Counted from the stretch's first letter, positions 1 to 5,929 are shown. The stretch: DNA of 6,885 nucleotides from Candidatus Fermentibacterota bacterium (GCA_030607835.1 JAUWJE010000101.1:1-6885); one strand, 5' to 3'. Made by a program: numbers and translations. The notes: generated by a model from the sequence alone, not told the origin.

Positions 1-687
1 ACTGTTGGAAACCAGTGGTTGGCTTCTCCAGAGCACTTCAAGCGTCTCCATGTCTATCGCGGTTATATAGGCGTTAAGACCTCCCGAACTGCTGGCGTAG
101 GTTCTATGTGCTGTAGATACGTAGAGAATTTCTCTCTCAACGTCAGCCCACTTAAGCCCCTGGAAAGCAAAATCTCTGTCCGCTTCGTCATCTCCGGGAC
201 AATGAGTATAGGTCTGAAAATCCAGAACCATCTCAGGCTGAAAAGTATAGGCATCAATGACAAGCAGTATCCGTGGATCAAGCACAACATCAAATCTGTT
301 AGGGGGTGAACCGTAGAATGCAATCGTCTTCTCCTCACCGTATATGATCATGTAAAGGTGGAAACGGTCATCCCCAGGTACTGTTATTACTTCAGAGATC
401 GTCGGGGGTGGATAATAACCCCTGATAGCATCGTTTATTCCTCCGTTATGGAAGGTTTCAGCAGGCCAGATAATGTCTGCGAACCAGCTTTCATAATCGG
501 TAACCCGGTTTTCAATGCATTCGGCCAGTTCAAGGCTCATGAGTTCAAGAGGATCTTCCAGCATTGTATGCTCGAACTGTGGTGTTACAAGGGGTATTGG
601 ATAATAGATATTGGTTTCATCAAATGCTGGAGGTTTCGTATCCCCAACTCCAGAAAGCAGTACTATCAGGATAAGTAGAACAGTCAC
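1..687 (-). CDS. Secreted β-propeller-like protein, partial (C-terminus beyond left edge)
   Basis: The reverse strand from 687 down to 1 is one stop-free frame of 229 codons that leaves the window at the left edge. The start is GTG at 687-685, with GGAG at 697-694 about 6 nt upstream. An in-frame TGA lies just upstream of that site, so no earlier start exists. Residues 1-15 (MTVLLILIVLLSGVG) form a hydrophobic signal-peptide-like segment, although it lacks the usual N-terminal Lys or Arg. Residues 20-130 match nothing I recognise. Residues 134-160 (VVLDPRILLVIDAYTFQPEM) and 187-229 (ILYVSTA, then NAYITAIDMETLEVLWRSQP) have the 'LYVs…aiDm.T.evLWrs' pattern of PQQ-like/YVTN β-propeller blades. 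More blades probably follow outside the window. The likely location is the periplasm or cell surface, and the function is unknown. It is transcribed divergently from the ABC exporter. I am confident it is a gene and moderately confident of the propeller fold. Confidence 0.82.
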   Translation of the reverse strand, partial: MTVLLILIVLLSGVGDTKPPAFDETNIYYPIPLVTPQFEHTMLEDPLELMSLELAECIENRVTDYESWFADIIWPAETFHNGGINDAIRGYYPPPTISEVITVPGDDRFHLYMIIYGEEKTIAFYGSPPNRFDVVLDPRILLVIDAYTFQPEMVLDFQTYTHCPGDDEADRDFAFQGLKWADVEREILYVSTAHRTYASSSGGLNAYITAIDMETLEVLWRSQPLVSNS

Positions 688-746
688 GGCTCTCTCCCTT
701 CAGTTACGCTTCAGATTGGATGGATAATTCCACCTCCGTTTTAAGT

Positions 747-776
747 ACGATACGCTGAATGGCTGATTCTTGTCAA
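747..776 (-). promoter_or_regulatory. Candidate σ70-type promoter for the 1-687 gene
   Basis: On the reverse strand, TTGACA (776-771) is followed after 18 nt by TATCGT (752-747). The -35 is a perfect match and the -10 matches at four of six positions. Transcription would start near 740, giving a leader of about 50 nt before the GTG start at 687. An ACATGT-centred dyad (777-792) abuts the upstream side of the -35. This is prediction from sequence only. Confidence 0.45.
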
Positions 777-792
777 TTAATACATGTGATAA
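777..792. promoter_or_regulatory. Imperfect ACATGT-centred dyad next to the minus-strand -35
   Basis: TTAATACATGTGATAA agrees with its own reverse complement at 12 of 16 positions, with centre at 784.5. It touches the -35 hexamer of the candidate promoter serving the 1-687 gene. Its centre lies exactly 42 bp from that of the perfect dyad at 819-834. It may be a second operator half of a divergent control region, but chance cannot be excluded because ACATGT is itself palindromic. Confidence 0.3.
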
Positions 793-818
793 AACTCCTT
801 AACTTATCTGTGAGGGGT

Positions 819-834
819 ATTTGACATGTCAAAT
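819..834. promoter_or_regulatory. Perfect 16-bp palindrome, candidate operator
   Basis: ATTTGACATGTCAAAT is a perfect inverted repeat with no spacer. It contains the TTGACA that would be the -35 of a promoter for the ABC operon, so a protein bound here should interfere with that promoter. It sits between the divergent 1-687 gene and the exporter operon. No regulator gene is present in the window. Confidence 0.5.
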
Positions 835-848
835 GGATATCTTATCTT
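821..848 (+). promoter_or_regulatory. Candidate promoter for the ABC exporter operon
   Basis: TTGACA (821-826) is followed after 16 nt by TATCTT (843-848), which matches TATAAT at four of six positions. Transcription would start near 855, giving a leader of about 90 nt before the ATG at 944. The leader includes a small hairpin with arms CTCCC (902-906) and GGGAG (913-917). The -35 lies inside the 819-834 palindrome, so TTGACA may belong to the palindrome rather than to a promoter. Confidence 0.35.
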
Positions 849-943
849 GTTTCAGTGAATCATAACCAGCAGGCCAGGGAGGCATCACATATGTAACACT
901 CCTCCCCTGTTCGGGAGATACGGTCAGCTGCTGAAGGGAAATT

Positions 944-1804
944 ATGGATCCTGCACTATTCGTTGAGAATCTCAGTTATTCCTACGGTCAGCTCAAAGCC
1001 GTTCAGGGCATCAGCTTTCATTTGAATCCTGGTGAAATTCTTGGCTTTCTGGGTCCTAACGGCGCAGGGAAATCCACAACAATTAACATGCTGACTGGTC
1101 AGCTTACTCCTGATACCGGCTTGATTCGTATACTGGGCACGGAAATGTCCCTGGATAATCCTGAAGTGCAAGCCCGGATAGGAGTCTGCTTTGAGGAAAA
1201 GAACCTCTACCTGAATATGACAGGAAGGGAAAATCTCAAGTTCTTCTCCAGACTCTTCGGTCTGAAGGATTTTGATGTAGATACCCTTCTCCGTAAAGTT
1301 GACCTTGCTCAAAGGGCTGACGACAGGGTGAGCAGGTACTCAAAGGGTATGCGCCAGAGGCTGATGATGGCCAGGGCTATTATAAACAGTCCGGATGTGC
1401 TTTTCCTTGACGAGCCTACTAATGGCCTTGATCCGGTGTCCAGCCGTACCATTCGCAACATCATCAGGGAACAGGCCGAGCGGGGAGCCTCTGTTCTCCT
1501 CACGACACACGATATGTGGGAGGCTGATGAACTCTCGGACAGGGTCGCGTTCTTGAATGAGGGTAAACTGTATGTGGTGGATACCCCCGACAACCTGAAA
1601 ATGAAATATGGCAGGAGATCAGTTAAGATACGCCTTGGAAGCGGCAGCCAGGTACGTGAGGAAACCATTGAACTCGGAGCAGCAGATGCCGGTGATAGAA
1701 TCAGGACACTTGTAAATTCCGATAACCTCATGACCATACATACGGAAGAGGCAACTCTTGAGGATATTTTCATAGAGATCACCGGCAGGGGACTCGACGT
1801 GTGA
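944..1804 (+). CDS. ABC transporter ATP-binding protein (ABC-2 exporter type)
   Basis: This 286-residue cytoplasmic ATPase powers the exporter whose membrane subunits are the next two genes. All ABC nucleotide-binding motifs are visible: Walker A GPNGAGKST (37-45), signature YSKGMRQRL (132-140), Walker B VLFLDEP (152-158), D-loop GLDP (161-164) and the H-loop histidine H189 in LLTTHDMWEADEL. Residues from about 225 to 286 form the C-terminal extension common in the NatA/CcmA/DrrA group. The start is supported by GAAGGGA (933-939) ahead of the ATG. One oddity is that the Q-loop reads IGVCFEEKNLY (79-89), so glutamate E84 occupies the position where the family usually has glutamine. The stop codon overlaps the next start (GTGA), which implies translational coupling. 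The substrate cannot be inferred: this group includes drug, sodium, lipid and polysaccharide exporters. Confidence 0.96.
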   Translation: MDPALFVENLSYSYGQLKAVQGISFHLNPGEILGFLGPNGAGKSTTINMLTGQLTPDTGLIRILGTEMSLDNPEVQARIGVCFEEKNLYLNMTGRENLKFFSRLFGLKDFDVDTLLRKVDLAQRADDRVSRYSKGMRQRLMMARAIINSPDVLFLDEPTNGLDPVSSRTIRNIIREQAERGASVLLTTHDMWEADELSDRVAFLNEGKLYVVDTPDNLKMKYGRRSVKIRLGSGSQVREETIELGAADAGDRIRTLVNSDNLMTIHTEEATLEDIFIEITGRGLDV

Positions 1805-2934
1805 GTAGCACAGTATCCAGGCTGGCAATTACAGCGGCTATTGTCCTCAAGGATCTCCGGGAATTCTCCCGAGATCGTCTCTGGATGATCCTTACACCGA
1901 TATCCCTGGTTTTTATGATCGTGCTTTTCCTTGTACTTCCTGATACTCTGAACGAGAGTATCACATTGGGGGTTTATCCTTCATATCTTGCCGAATCCTT
2001 CTCACTGCTGGTTGACAGCGAAACAAGCGAATTCCAGGGGCTTGAGATAATCGGTTTTACTGATGAAGATCAACTTGCGGATGCGGTTTTCGATGGTTCT
2101 GGGAAAATCTCCATGGGTATTGCTCTTCCGGCGGATTTCACCGAATCGCTTTCATCTGGTTCCGGAGGAAGTGTCTCAGTATATGTATCCGAATCAGTCC
2201 CACAGGAGATGAGACTCGCCCTCTCAAGCGGTGTACGGGAAATCGCATATGCAGTTCAGGCTATTTATTCAGGCAGTAATCCTCTGAGCACACTACCTGT
2301 AACCATTCCCGACCTGCAGTCGAGTATTCTCGGTGAAGACATGGCAGGAGGGCAGATTCCCCTCCGCGATAGGATAAGACCGATACTGGTCATAATGATT
2401 CTTCTTATTGAAGCCCTTGCCCTGGCAGGTCTCGTTTCGGTGGAAATTGAACACAGAACTGCGACGGCATTGCTGGTTACTCCCGCGCGGATGGGAGATT
2501 TTCTTGTAGCTAAGTGCATCACAGGAACAATTCTGGCAGTGAGTCAGGCATTTCTCTTTCTTCTTGCAACAGGCGGTTTCTCCTTTGATTGGTTGCTGGT
2601 TTCACTTCTGATTCTTCTGGGAGCAGGTATGGTCTCAGCAGTGGGTATGCTGTCTGGAAGCAGTGGCAGGGATTTTATGGGTACTCTGTTCTTAGGCACG
2701 ATCTTTTTTATTCCTCTAATGATACCTGCTCTTTCCATCATGTTTCCGGGTAAACCATCAATTATTATCAGGCTTCTTCCCTCATATGGTCTGACCGAGG
2801 CAATGTCCGGCGTACTGGGAGAGGGTATGGGCTGGAGTTTCGCAGCACCCCACATCCTGACAACCCTCCTGTGGGATATCTTCCTTCTCGGATCCGCCTT
2901 CTTTCTTCTCAGGCGCAGGATTGAATCACTATGA
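1801..2934 (+). CDS. ABC-2 type transporter permease, first subunit
   Basis: This 377-residue inner-membrane protein has the standard ABC-2 permease layout. There is one N-terminal membrane helix (about 27-46), a large extracytoplasmic region (about 47-191), and a C-terminal block of five helices (about 192-213, 239-258, 262-284, 294-315 and 348-370). After the second helix comes the family's conserved stretch: VEIEHRTATALLVTPAR (214-230), of the 'E.E..T…LLvTP' type that contacts the ATPase. The extracytoplasmic part is Ser/Gly-rich near 115-126. Translation starts at GTG 1801-1803, inside the ATPase stop (GTGA), and ends in ATGA at the next start. No independent ribosome site is needed. It most likely pairs with the downstream permease to form a heterodimeric pore; the two are clearly homologous in layout but differ in sequence. 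Confidence 0.92.
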   Translation: MSSTVSRLAITAAIVLKDLREFSRDRLWMILTPISLVFMIVLFLVLPDTLNESITLGVYPSYLAESFSLLVDSETSEFQGLEIIGFTDEDQLADAVFDGSGKISMGIALPADFTESLSSGSGGSVSVYVSESVPQEMRLALSSGVREIAYAVQAIYSGSNPLSTLPVTIPDLQSSILGEDMAGGQIPLRDRIRPILVIMILLIEALALAGLVSVEIEHRTATALLVTPARMGDFLVAKCITGTILAVSQAFLFLLATGGFSFDWLLVSLLILLGAGMVSAVGMLSGSSGRDFMGTLFLGTIFFIPLMIPALSIMFPGKPSIIIRLLPSYGLTEAMSGVLGEGMGWSFAAPHILTTLLWDIFLLGSAFFLLRRRIESL

Positions 2935-3995
2935 ACTTATCGCGGGTGTGGAGCCTTATTTCAGGTGATCTCAGGCTTGGATTACGATCTCCGGTCATTC
3001 TATGGCTTCTGATAATGCCCTTTGTAATCACTTTCCTCCTGCAAGTTGTTTTTGTCGCACTGTTTGATCCTAAACCACGAATATGCATTCAGGATTCAGG
3101 GGAATCGGAAATTACAATGGCCCTTGAAAGAGTAGAGGGAATAAGACTTTCCCTCGCAGAGAATCCCGAAGAACTGAAAGAGTATATAGAGAACAACAAT
3201 GCTGACCTTGGCCTGGTTATCGAGGATGGTTTTGATGAAGCGGTAAGGGATGGTCAGAAACCCGAACTGAAATTCTTTCTCTCAGGGGAAAGCCTGGCTT
3301 CAAACCGAATTATTATCAGCCTGCTTGTATTAGACCTGCTCCGGGAAATGGAAGACAGAGATACTCCTGTTGAAGTTGTTCTTCGAACAGGAGACGAGGA
3401 TGAAGCAATACCCATTGCACGCAAACTGATACCGGCAATAGTCCTTCTCGTTCTTATCATTACGGGAATTTTCGTTCCCGCTTTCATGCTTGTGGAGGAG
3501 AAGGAACATGGCACATTAAGAGCTATTCTTGTTACCCCGGTTAGTTTGTCAGATGTTCTCTTCTCCAAAGCCCTTCTCGGCTTTGTAATGACAATAGCCA
3601 TGTGTTTCATCACTCTGGCGCTCAACGGAGCCCTTTCCGGGCAGCCTCTTGCACTGCTTGCCACAATTATCGCAGGTACAGTTGTCTGCAACGCCATCGG
3701 GCTTATTTATGGCACATTGGCAGGTAACGCGAAAACCCTTTACACACTTGTAAAAAGCCTCAACATACTCCTTGCGGGTCCGATCCTGTTTTATCTCTTC
3801 ACAGGTCTGCCCAAATGGATTGCAAAGATATTCCCTACTTACTGGTTCATCGACCCGCTTTACAGCATAACACTTGAAAACGCTGATTTTTCCGATATAG
3901 GTTTCAAGCTTGCAGTTGCCCTTGTAATAGGCATTGTTTTGTTTATCGCAGTCGTTCCATTGAGCAGAAGAATGATGAGAAAACTGACAGAATAA
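2931..3995 (+). CDS. ABC-2 type transporter permease, second subunit
   Basis: This 354-residue inner-membrane protein is the third gene of the exporter operon. It has one N-terminal helix (about 22-45), an extracytoplasmic segment (about 46-165) and then five helices (about 166-187, 213-233, 238-262, 273-292 and 324-343). The conserved ABC-2 stretch VEEKEHGTLRAILVTPVSLS (188-207) is close to textbook. The extracytoplasmic region contains an acidic, charged part (EDRDTPVEVV…GDEDEA, about 141-159) that the first permease lacks. The ATG at 2931 overlaps the upstream TGA by 4 nt. The gene ends with TAA at 3993-3995, and no further plus-strand gene follows in the operon. No accessory membrane-fusion or outer-membrane partner is adjacent, so the exporter probably works at the inner membrane alone or with a partner encoded elsewhere. 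Confidence 0.93.
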   Translation: MNLSRVWSLISGDLRLGLRSPVILWLLIMPFVITFLLQVVFVALFDPKPRICIQDSGESEITMALERVEGIRLSLAENPEELKEYIENNNADLGLVIEDGFDEAVRDGQKPELKFFLSGESLASNRIIISLLVLDLLREMEDRDTPVEVVLRTGDEDEAIPIARKLIPAIVLLVLIITGIFVPAFMLVEEKEHGTLRAILVTPVSLSDVLFSKALLGFVMTIAMCFITLALNGALSGQPLALLATIIAGTVVCNAIGLIYGTLAGNAKTLYTLVKSLNILLAGPILFYLFTGLPKWIAKIFPTYWFIDPLYSITLENADFSDIGFKLAVALVIGIVLFIAVVPLSRRMMRKLTE

Positions 3996-4079
3996 TCAGG
4001 ATCTGAAATATCTATACTTCAACGTTCTCAATAGTCGCTATGAGTAATCTGACTGTTAAGTGGAAATGCTTCTTTAGAG

Positions 4080-4091
4080 CTATCCGGATAG
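4080..4091. repeat. 12-bp perfect palindrome in the convergent gap
   Basis: CTATCCGGATAG is a perfect palindrome, 85 nt after the stop of the second permease gene and 10 nt before the GC-rich stem-loop. As RNA it has too short a loop to form a good hairpin. Its role is unknown, and it may be incidental. Confidence 0.35.
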
Positions 4092-4100
4092 GAAGAGGCT

Positions 4101-4129
4101 GCCCGGTCGGGATTCAGATCCGGCCGGGT
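4101..4129. terminator. GC-rich stem-loop between convergent genes, possible bidirectional terminator
   Basis: CCCGGTCGG (4102-4110) pairs with CCGGCCGGG (4120-4128) around a 9-nt loop. The stem has nine pairs including one G·U, and G4101·T4129 can add another. It lies between the end of the ABC operon (3995) and the end of the minus-strand gene (4165), where a shared terminator is expected. Neither side carries a proper T-run: the plus side continues CGATCAATTCTT and the minus side CAGCCTCTTCC. Intrinsic termination would therefore be weak. It may instead protect 3' ends or rely on another factor. Confidence 0.4.
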
Positions 4130-4164
4130 CGATCAATTCTTGGATGTCTCTGGTGCGCTGTTAT

Positions 4165-4815
4165 TCAGAGACCCGCCTTGATAGCTCCCCAGGTTGACAT
4201 CTCCAGGGCGCCGGCTTCTTCAGTGGTCAGGCGCTGGTGATAGATTGCTTGATCATTACTTGTACTTTCGAAGCTCGAAGGAAGCGGGTCAGATCCGCTA
4301 GCATAACCATGGGTATAGGCACCGAATGACGTGGTTTGCTCATCACCAGTGCCAAAGTAATAGGTCATATAACCGTCCCAGGAAACAGCAATTATGTAGT
4401 GGGTACCTGTATTCAGATCAATAGAAAGAGCACCGGAAGAATACCAGTCGGCTCCACTGCCGGTGACTGGCTCGGAGTCCCGGTAAACCTCACTATATGT
4501 GCCGAACTCACTCGGGCAATCGAAGACGTAATAGGTCAGGTTCTGGCTGTCGCTGAAATTGAGCCAGAATTCTGCCTCGTTCAAAACGACATCAATATCG
4601 ACCTGATAGGAGTTTCCCTTAGCACGACCCGAACCTGATGAGGAGTTTGATGTATCCCCAACGATGTCGATGGTCGTGCCATCGGACTTTTCAATGATAG
4701 TGCCGCTAAGATCACAGTTTTCACTCACGGCAGGAAGGCCGTCGACAATATACATTGCCTGAGCAGAAGGAATGAAAATTAGTACAAGACCGACCGCCAA
4801 CAGTGCTTTACTCAT
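4165..4815 (-). CDS. Secreted β-sandwich-like protein of unknown function
   Basis: This 216-residue protein starts at ATG 4815, preceded by AGGAGA (4826-4821). Residues 1-20 (MSKALLAVGLVLIFIPSAQA) are a clear Sec signal peptide with an AQA cleavage site. Residues about 66-158 alternate hydrophobic and polar positions as in a β-sandwich. They include EFWLNFSDSQNLTYYVFDC, DWYSSGALSIDLNTGTHYII and SWDGYMTYYFG, a pattern I associate with secreted carbohydrate-binding-like jelly-roll modules; this is recall, not a search. Cys34 and Cys100 could form a disulfide. A Ser/Gly-rich linker (about 55-66) precedes the domain. The C-terminus, TTEEAGALEMSTWGAIKAGL, is an acidic spacer followed by a short TWG-x-IK tail that may be a recognition element. 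The gene has its own strong-looking promoter and is divergent from the 5150-5929 gene. It is probably exported to the periplasm or surface. Confidence 0.88.
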   Translation of the reverse strand: MSKALLAVGLVLIFIPSAQAMYIVDGLPAVSENCDLSGTIIEKSDGTTIDIVGDTSNSSSGSGRAKGNSYQVDIDVVLNEAEFWLNFSDSQNLTYYVFDCPSEFGTYSEVYRDSEPVTGSGADWYSSGALSIDLNTGTHYIIAVSWDGYMTYYFGTGDEQTTSFGAYTHGYASGSDPLPSSFESTSNDQAIYHQRLTTEEAGALEMSTWGAIKAGL

Positions 4816-4867
4816 AATATTCTCCTAAACTGAACGGGTTGAGAAAAACTCCAGATCCGAGATTATT

Positions 4868-4884
4868 GTTTTTACAGTATAAAC
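4868..4884. promoter_or_regulatory. Imperfect 17-bp dyad in the leader of the 4165-4815 gene
   Basis: GTTTTTACAGTATAAAC pairs at seven of eight positions about a central A at 4876. It lies just downstream of the expected transcription start (about 4895) of the minus-strand gene, a usual position for a repressor operator. It could be chance in AT-rich DNA. Confidence 0.25.
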
Positions 4885-4901
4885 AAAAAGCCATTTGACT
4901 T

Positions 4902-4930
4902 ATAATATAGTCTGATCAACCTACAGTCAA
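4902..4930 (-). promoter_or_regulatory. Promoter for the 4165-4815 secreted-protein gene
   Basis: On the reverse strand, TTGACT (4930-4925) and TATTAT (4907-4902) are separated by exactly 17 nt, each matching the σ70 consensus at five of six positions. Transcription would begin near 4895, giving an approximately 80-nt leader with AGGAGA close to the ATG. This is the best promoter match in the window. Confidence 0.6.
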
Positions 4931-4995
4931 GAATACTCACAACCTATCAGGATTTTCAGACATACATTCACCGAGGCAGTTATACTTCTTTCAAT

Positions 4996-5028
4996 AATTG
5001 ATATATTAATATTAATATGTTATCAATT
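4996..5028. repeat. Large AT-rich dyad between divergent genes
   Basis: Outer arms AATTGATA (4996-5003) and TATCAATT (5021-5028) are perfect inverted repeats. Nested between them is a 16-bp perfect palindrome, ATATTAATATTAATAT (5003-5018), whose centre is 1.5 bp off that of the outer arms. All but four of the 33 bases are A or T. It lies about 53 bp upstream of the candidate -35 of the 5150-5929 gene and about 66 bp beyond the -35 of the minus-strand promoter. A regulator or nucleoid-protein site is possible. Confidence 0.4.
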
Positions 5029-5080
5029 CACTATTATAATTATTATATTTGTTCTTATTTATATTATATCTACCATATTA

Positions 5081-5108
5081 TTGACATACTTGCTTCTGGA
5101 TGTATGTT
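5081..5108 (+). promoter_or_regulatory. Candidate promoter for the 5150-5929 gene
   Basis: TTGACA (5081-5086) is followed after 16 nt by TATGTT (5103-5108), preceded by TG as in an extended -10. Transcription would start near 5115, leaving a leader of about 35 nt that contains the ribosome site GGAAGGAG (5137-5144). The layout (TTGACA, 16 nt, TAT-N-TT) matches that of the candidate ABC-operon promoter at 821-848. Confidence 0.45.
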
Positions 5109-5149
5109 TCATTTAGGAGACGATTAGACACTTTGCGGAAGGAGCTGTC

Positions 5150-5929
5150 ATGTTCAAGCTATTTACTGCAGTTGCTGCTATTTCTTTCCTTTCTCTCGGC
5201 GCAGCCCATGCCGAAGGAAGTTATTCCGAGGAAGACTCCTTTTCAGCGGTTTTAGAAGCTGGTTCAAATGTAATTATCAGAAACATCAACGGGAGCATAT
5301 CAATCGAGGAATGGGATTCGGATCAGCTGCTGATTGATTACATAATAAAGAGCGAAATCCTTGAGGAAACCCGATCCATCGATGTAAAATTTGAAATGAT
5401 CAATGGAATACTATGCGAAGTCACCTATCCCTCTAACTGGGAATGCGGTACTGATGCAGAAGTAAATTTCTATGTCAAACTACCCCATGCTCTTAATCTG
5501 AACCTTGCGATGCAAACCGTTAATGGCAGTATATCATTGAAAAACGGGGTTGGTTCTTCGCTTATAGAAATAATAAACGGCTCCGCTGTGCTTGAGGGAT
5601 TTTCCGGAGAGCTTACCGTTAACGTTGTCAGCGGTGAAATCGACCTCATAAATGTTCCGGGGCTTTCGATGGCTAACATAGTGAATGGAACAATCAGGGG
5701 AACAATTGATAATGTCGATGGTGATGTTGAGATATCCACTGTCAGCGGACTGATCGATCTTGTCATTGAAAGTGCCGCCAGAGTATCGGTAACAACCATA
5801 AGCGGTGACATAGATATTCCCGGTGTTGAGATAATTCAGAATCTGGTCGGCAGTTCCGCTGAATTCGGTCATGGGATATATGAAATCGACATAACAACTG
5901 TTTCAGGTGATATCAGTATCCGTCGCTGA
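5150..5929 (+). CDS. Secreted DUF4097-like β-helix (putative adhesin-type) protein
   Basis: This 259-residue protein starts at ATG 5150, with a strong ribosome site GGAAGGAG five nt upstream. Residues 1-21 (MFKLFTAVAAISFLSLGAAHA) are a Sec signal peptide, cleaved before EGSYSEE. The rest is a ladder of V/I-[N/S]-G-x-[I/L/A] turns at 46, 84, 124, 142, 160, 178, 198, 217 and 251. From 124 to 217 they recur every 18-20 residues, as expected for coils of a parallel β-helix. Early turns use NG (NGSI) and later ones mostly SG (SGEI, SGLI, SGDI). This resembles the DUF4097/'putative adhesin' family found in envelope-stress and surface contexts; its biochemical role is not established. Cys89 and Cys99 may form a disulfide in the less regular N-terminal part. 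No membrane anchor, lipobox or sorting tail is visible, so it is probably periplasmic or released. The protein ends SGDISIRR. Confidence 0.9.
   Translation: MFKLFTAVAAISFLSLGAAHAEGSYSEEDSFSAVLEAGSNVIIRNINGSISIEEWDSDQLLIDYIIKSEILEETRSIDVKFEMINGILCEVTYPSNWECGTDAEVNFYVKLPHALNLNLAMQTVNGSISLKNGVGSSLIEIINGSAVLEGFSGELTVNVVSGEIDLINVPGLSMANIVNGTIRGTIDNVDGDVEISTVSGLIDLVIESAARVSVTTISGDIDIPGVEIIQNLVGSSAEFGHGIYEIDITTVSGDISIRR

Larger units (their letters stand above)
4816..5149. other. AT-rich divergent control region (no gene)
   Basis: This 334-nt gap lies between two divergent genes for secreted proteins. I find no credible ORF in it. It holds a minus-strand promoter (4902-4930), an imperfect dyad in the leader of the minus-strand gene (4868-4884), an almost pure A/T stretch (about 4993-5080) containing a large dyad (4996-5028), and a candidate plus-strand promoter (5081-5108). 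The A/T stretch is much richer in A+T than the flanking coding DNA. It could be curved, easily melted, or a site for nucleoid-associated proteins. Confidence 0.7.

Noticed and set aside
19..678. Plus-strand ORFs at 19-309 and 358-678 and a minus-strand ORF at 63-338
   Set aside because: They overlap the 229-codon minus-strand frame, which has a ribosome site, a signal-peptide-like start and β-propeller-like sequence. The translations of the alternatives have no ribosome site of note and no recognisable features.
902..917. Small hairpin CTCCC/GGGAG in the leader of the ATPase gene, considered as an attenuator or riboswitch part
   Set aside because: Only five base pairs with no T-run or alternative pairing partner that I could find; too weak to call.
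956..1964. Minus-strand ORFs at 956-1312, 1309-1782, 1619-1828 and 1779-1964
   Set aside because: They lie antisense to the ATPase and first permease, whose motifs are unambiguous. Their translations look like reverse-frame noise rich in Ser, Arg and Ile.
2265..3697. Minus-strand ORFs at 2265-2522, 2544-2855 and 3254-3697
   Set aside because: They are antisense to the permease genes and have no family resemblance or ribosome site.
4040..4638. Plus-strand ORFs at 4040-4240 and 4336-4638
   Set aside because: They overlap the minus-strand secreted-protein gene, which has a clear signal peptide, ribosome site and promoter.
5470..5872. Minus-strand ORFs at 5470-5811 and 5534-5872
   Set aside because: They are antisense to the β-helix repeat gene; repetitive coding sequence often keeps reverse frames open.
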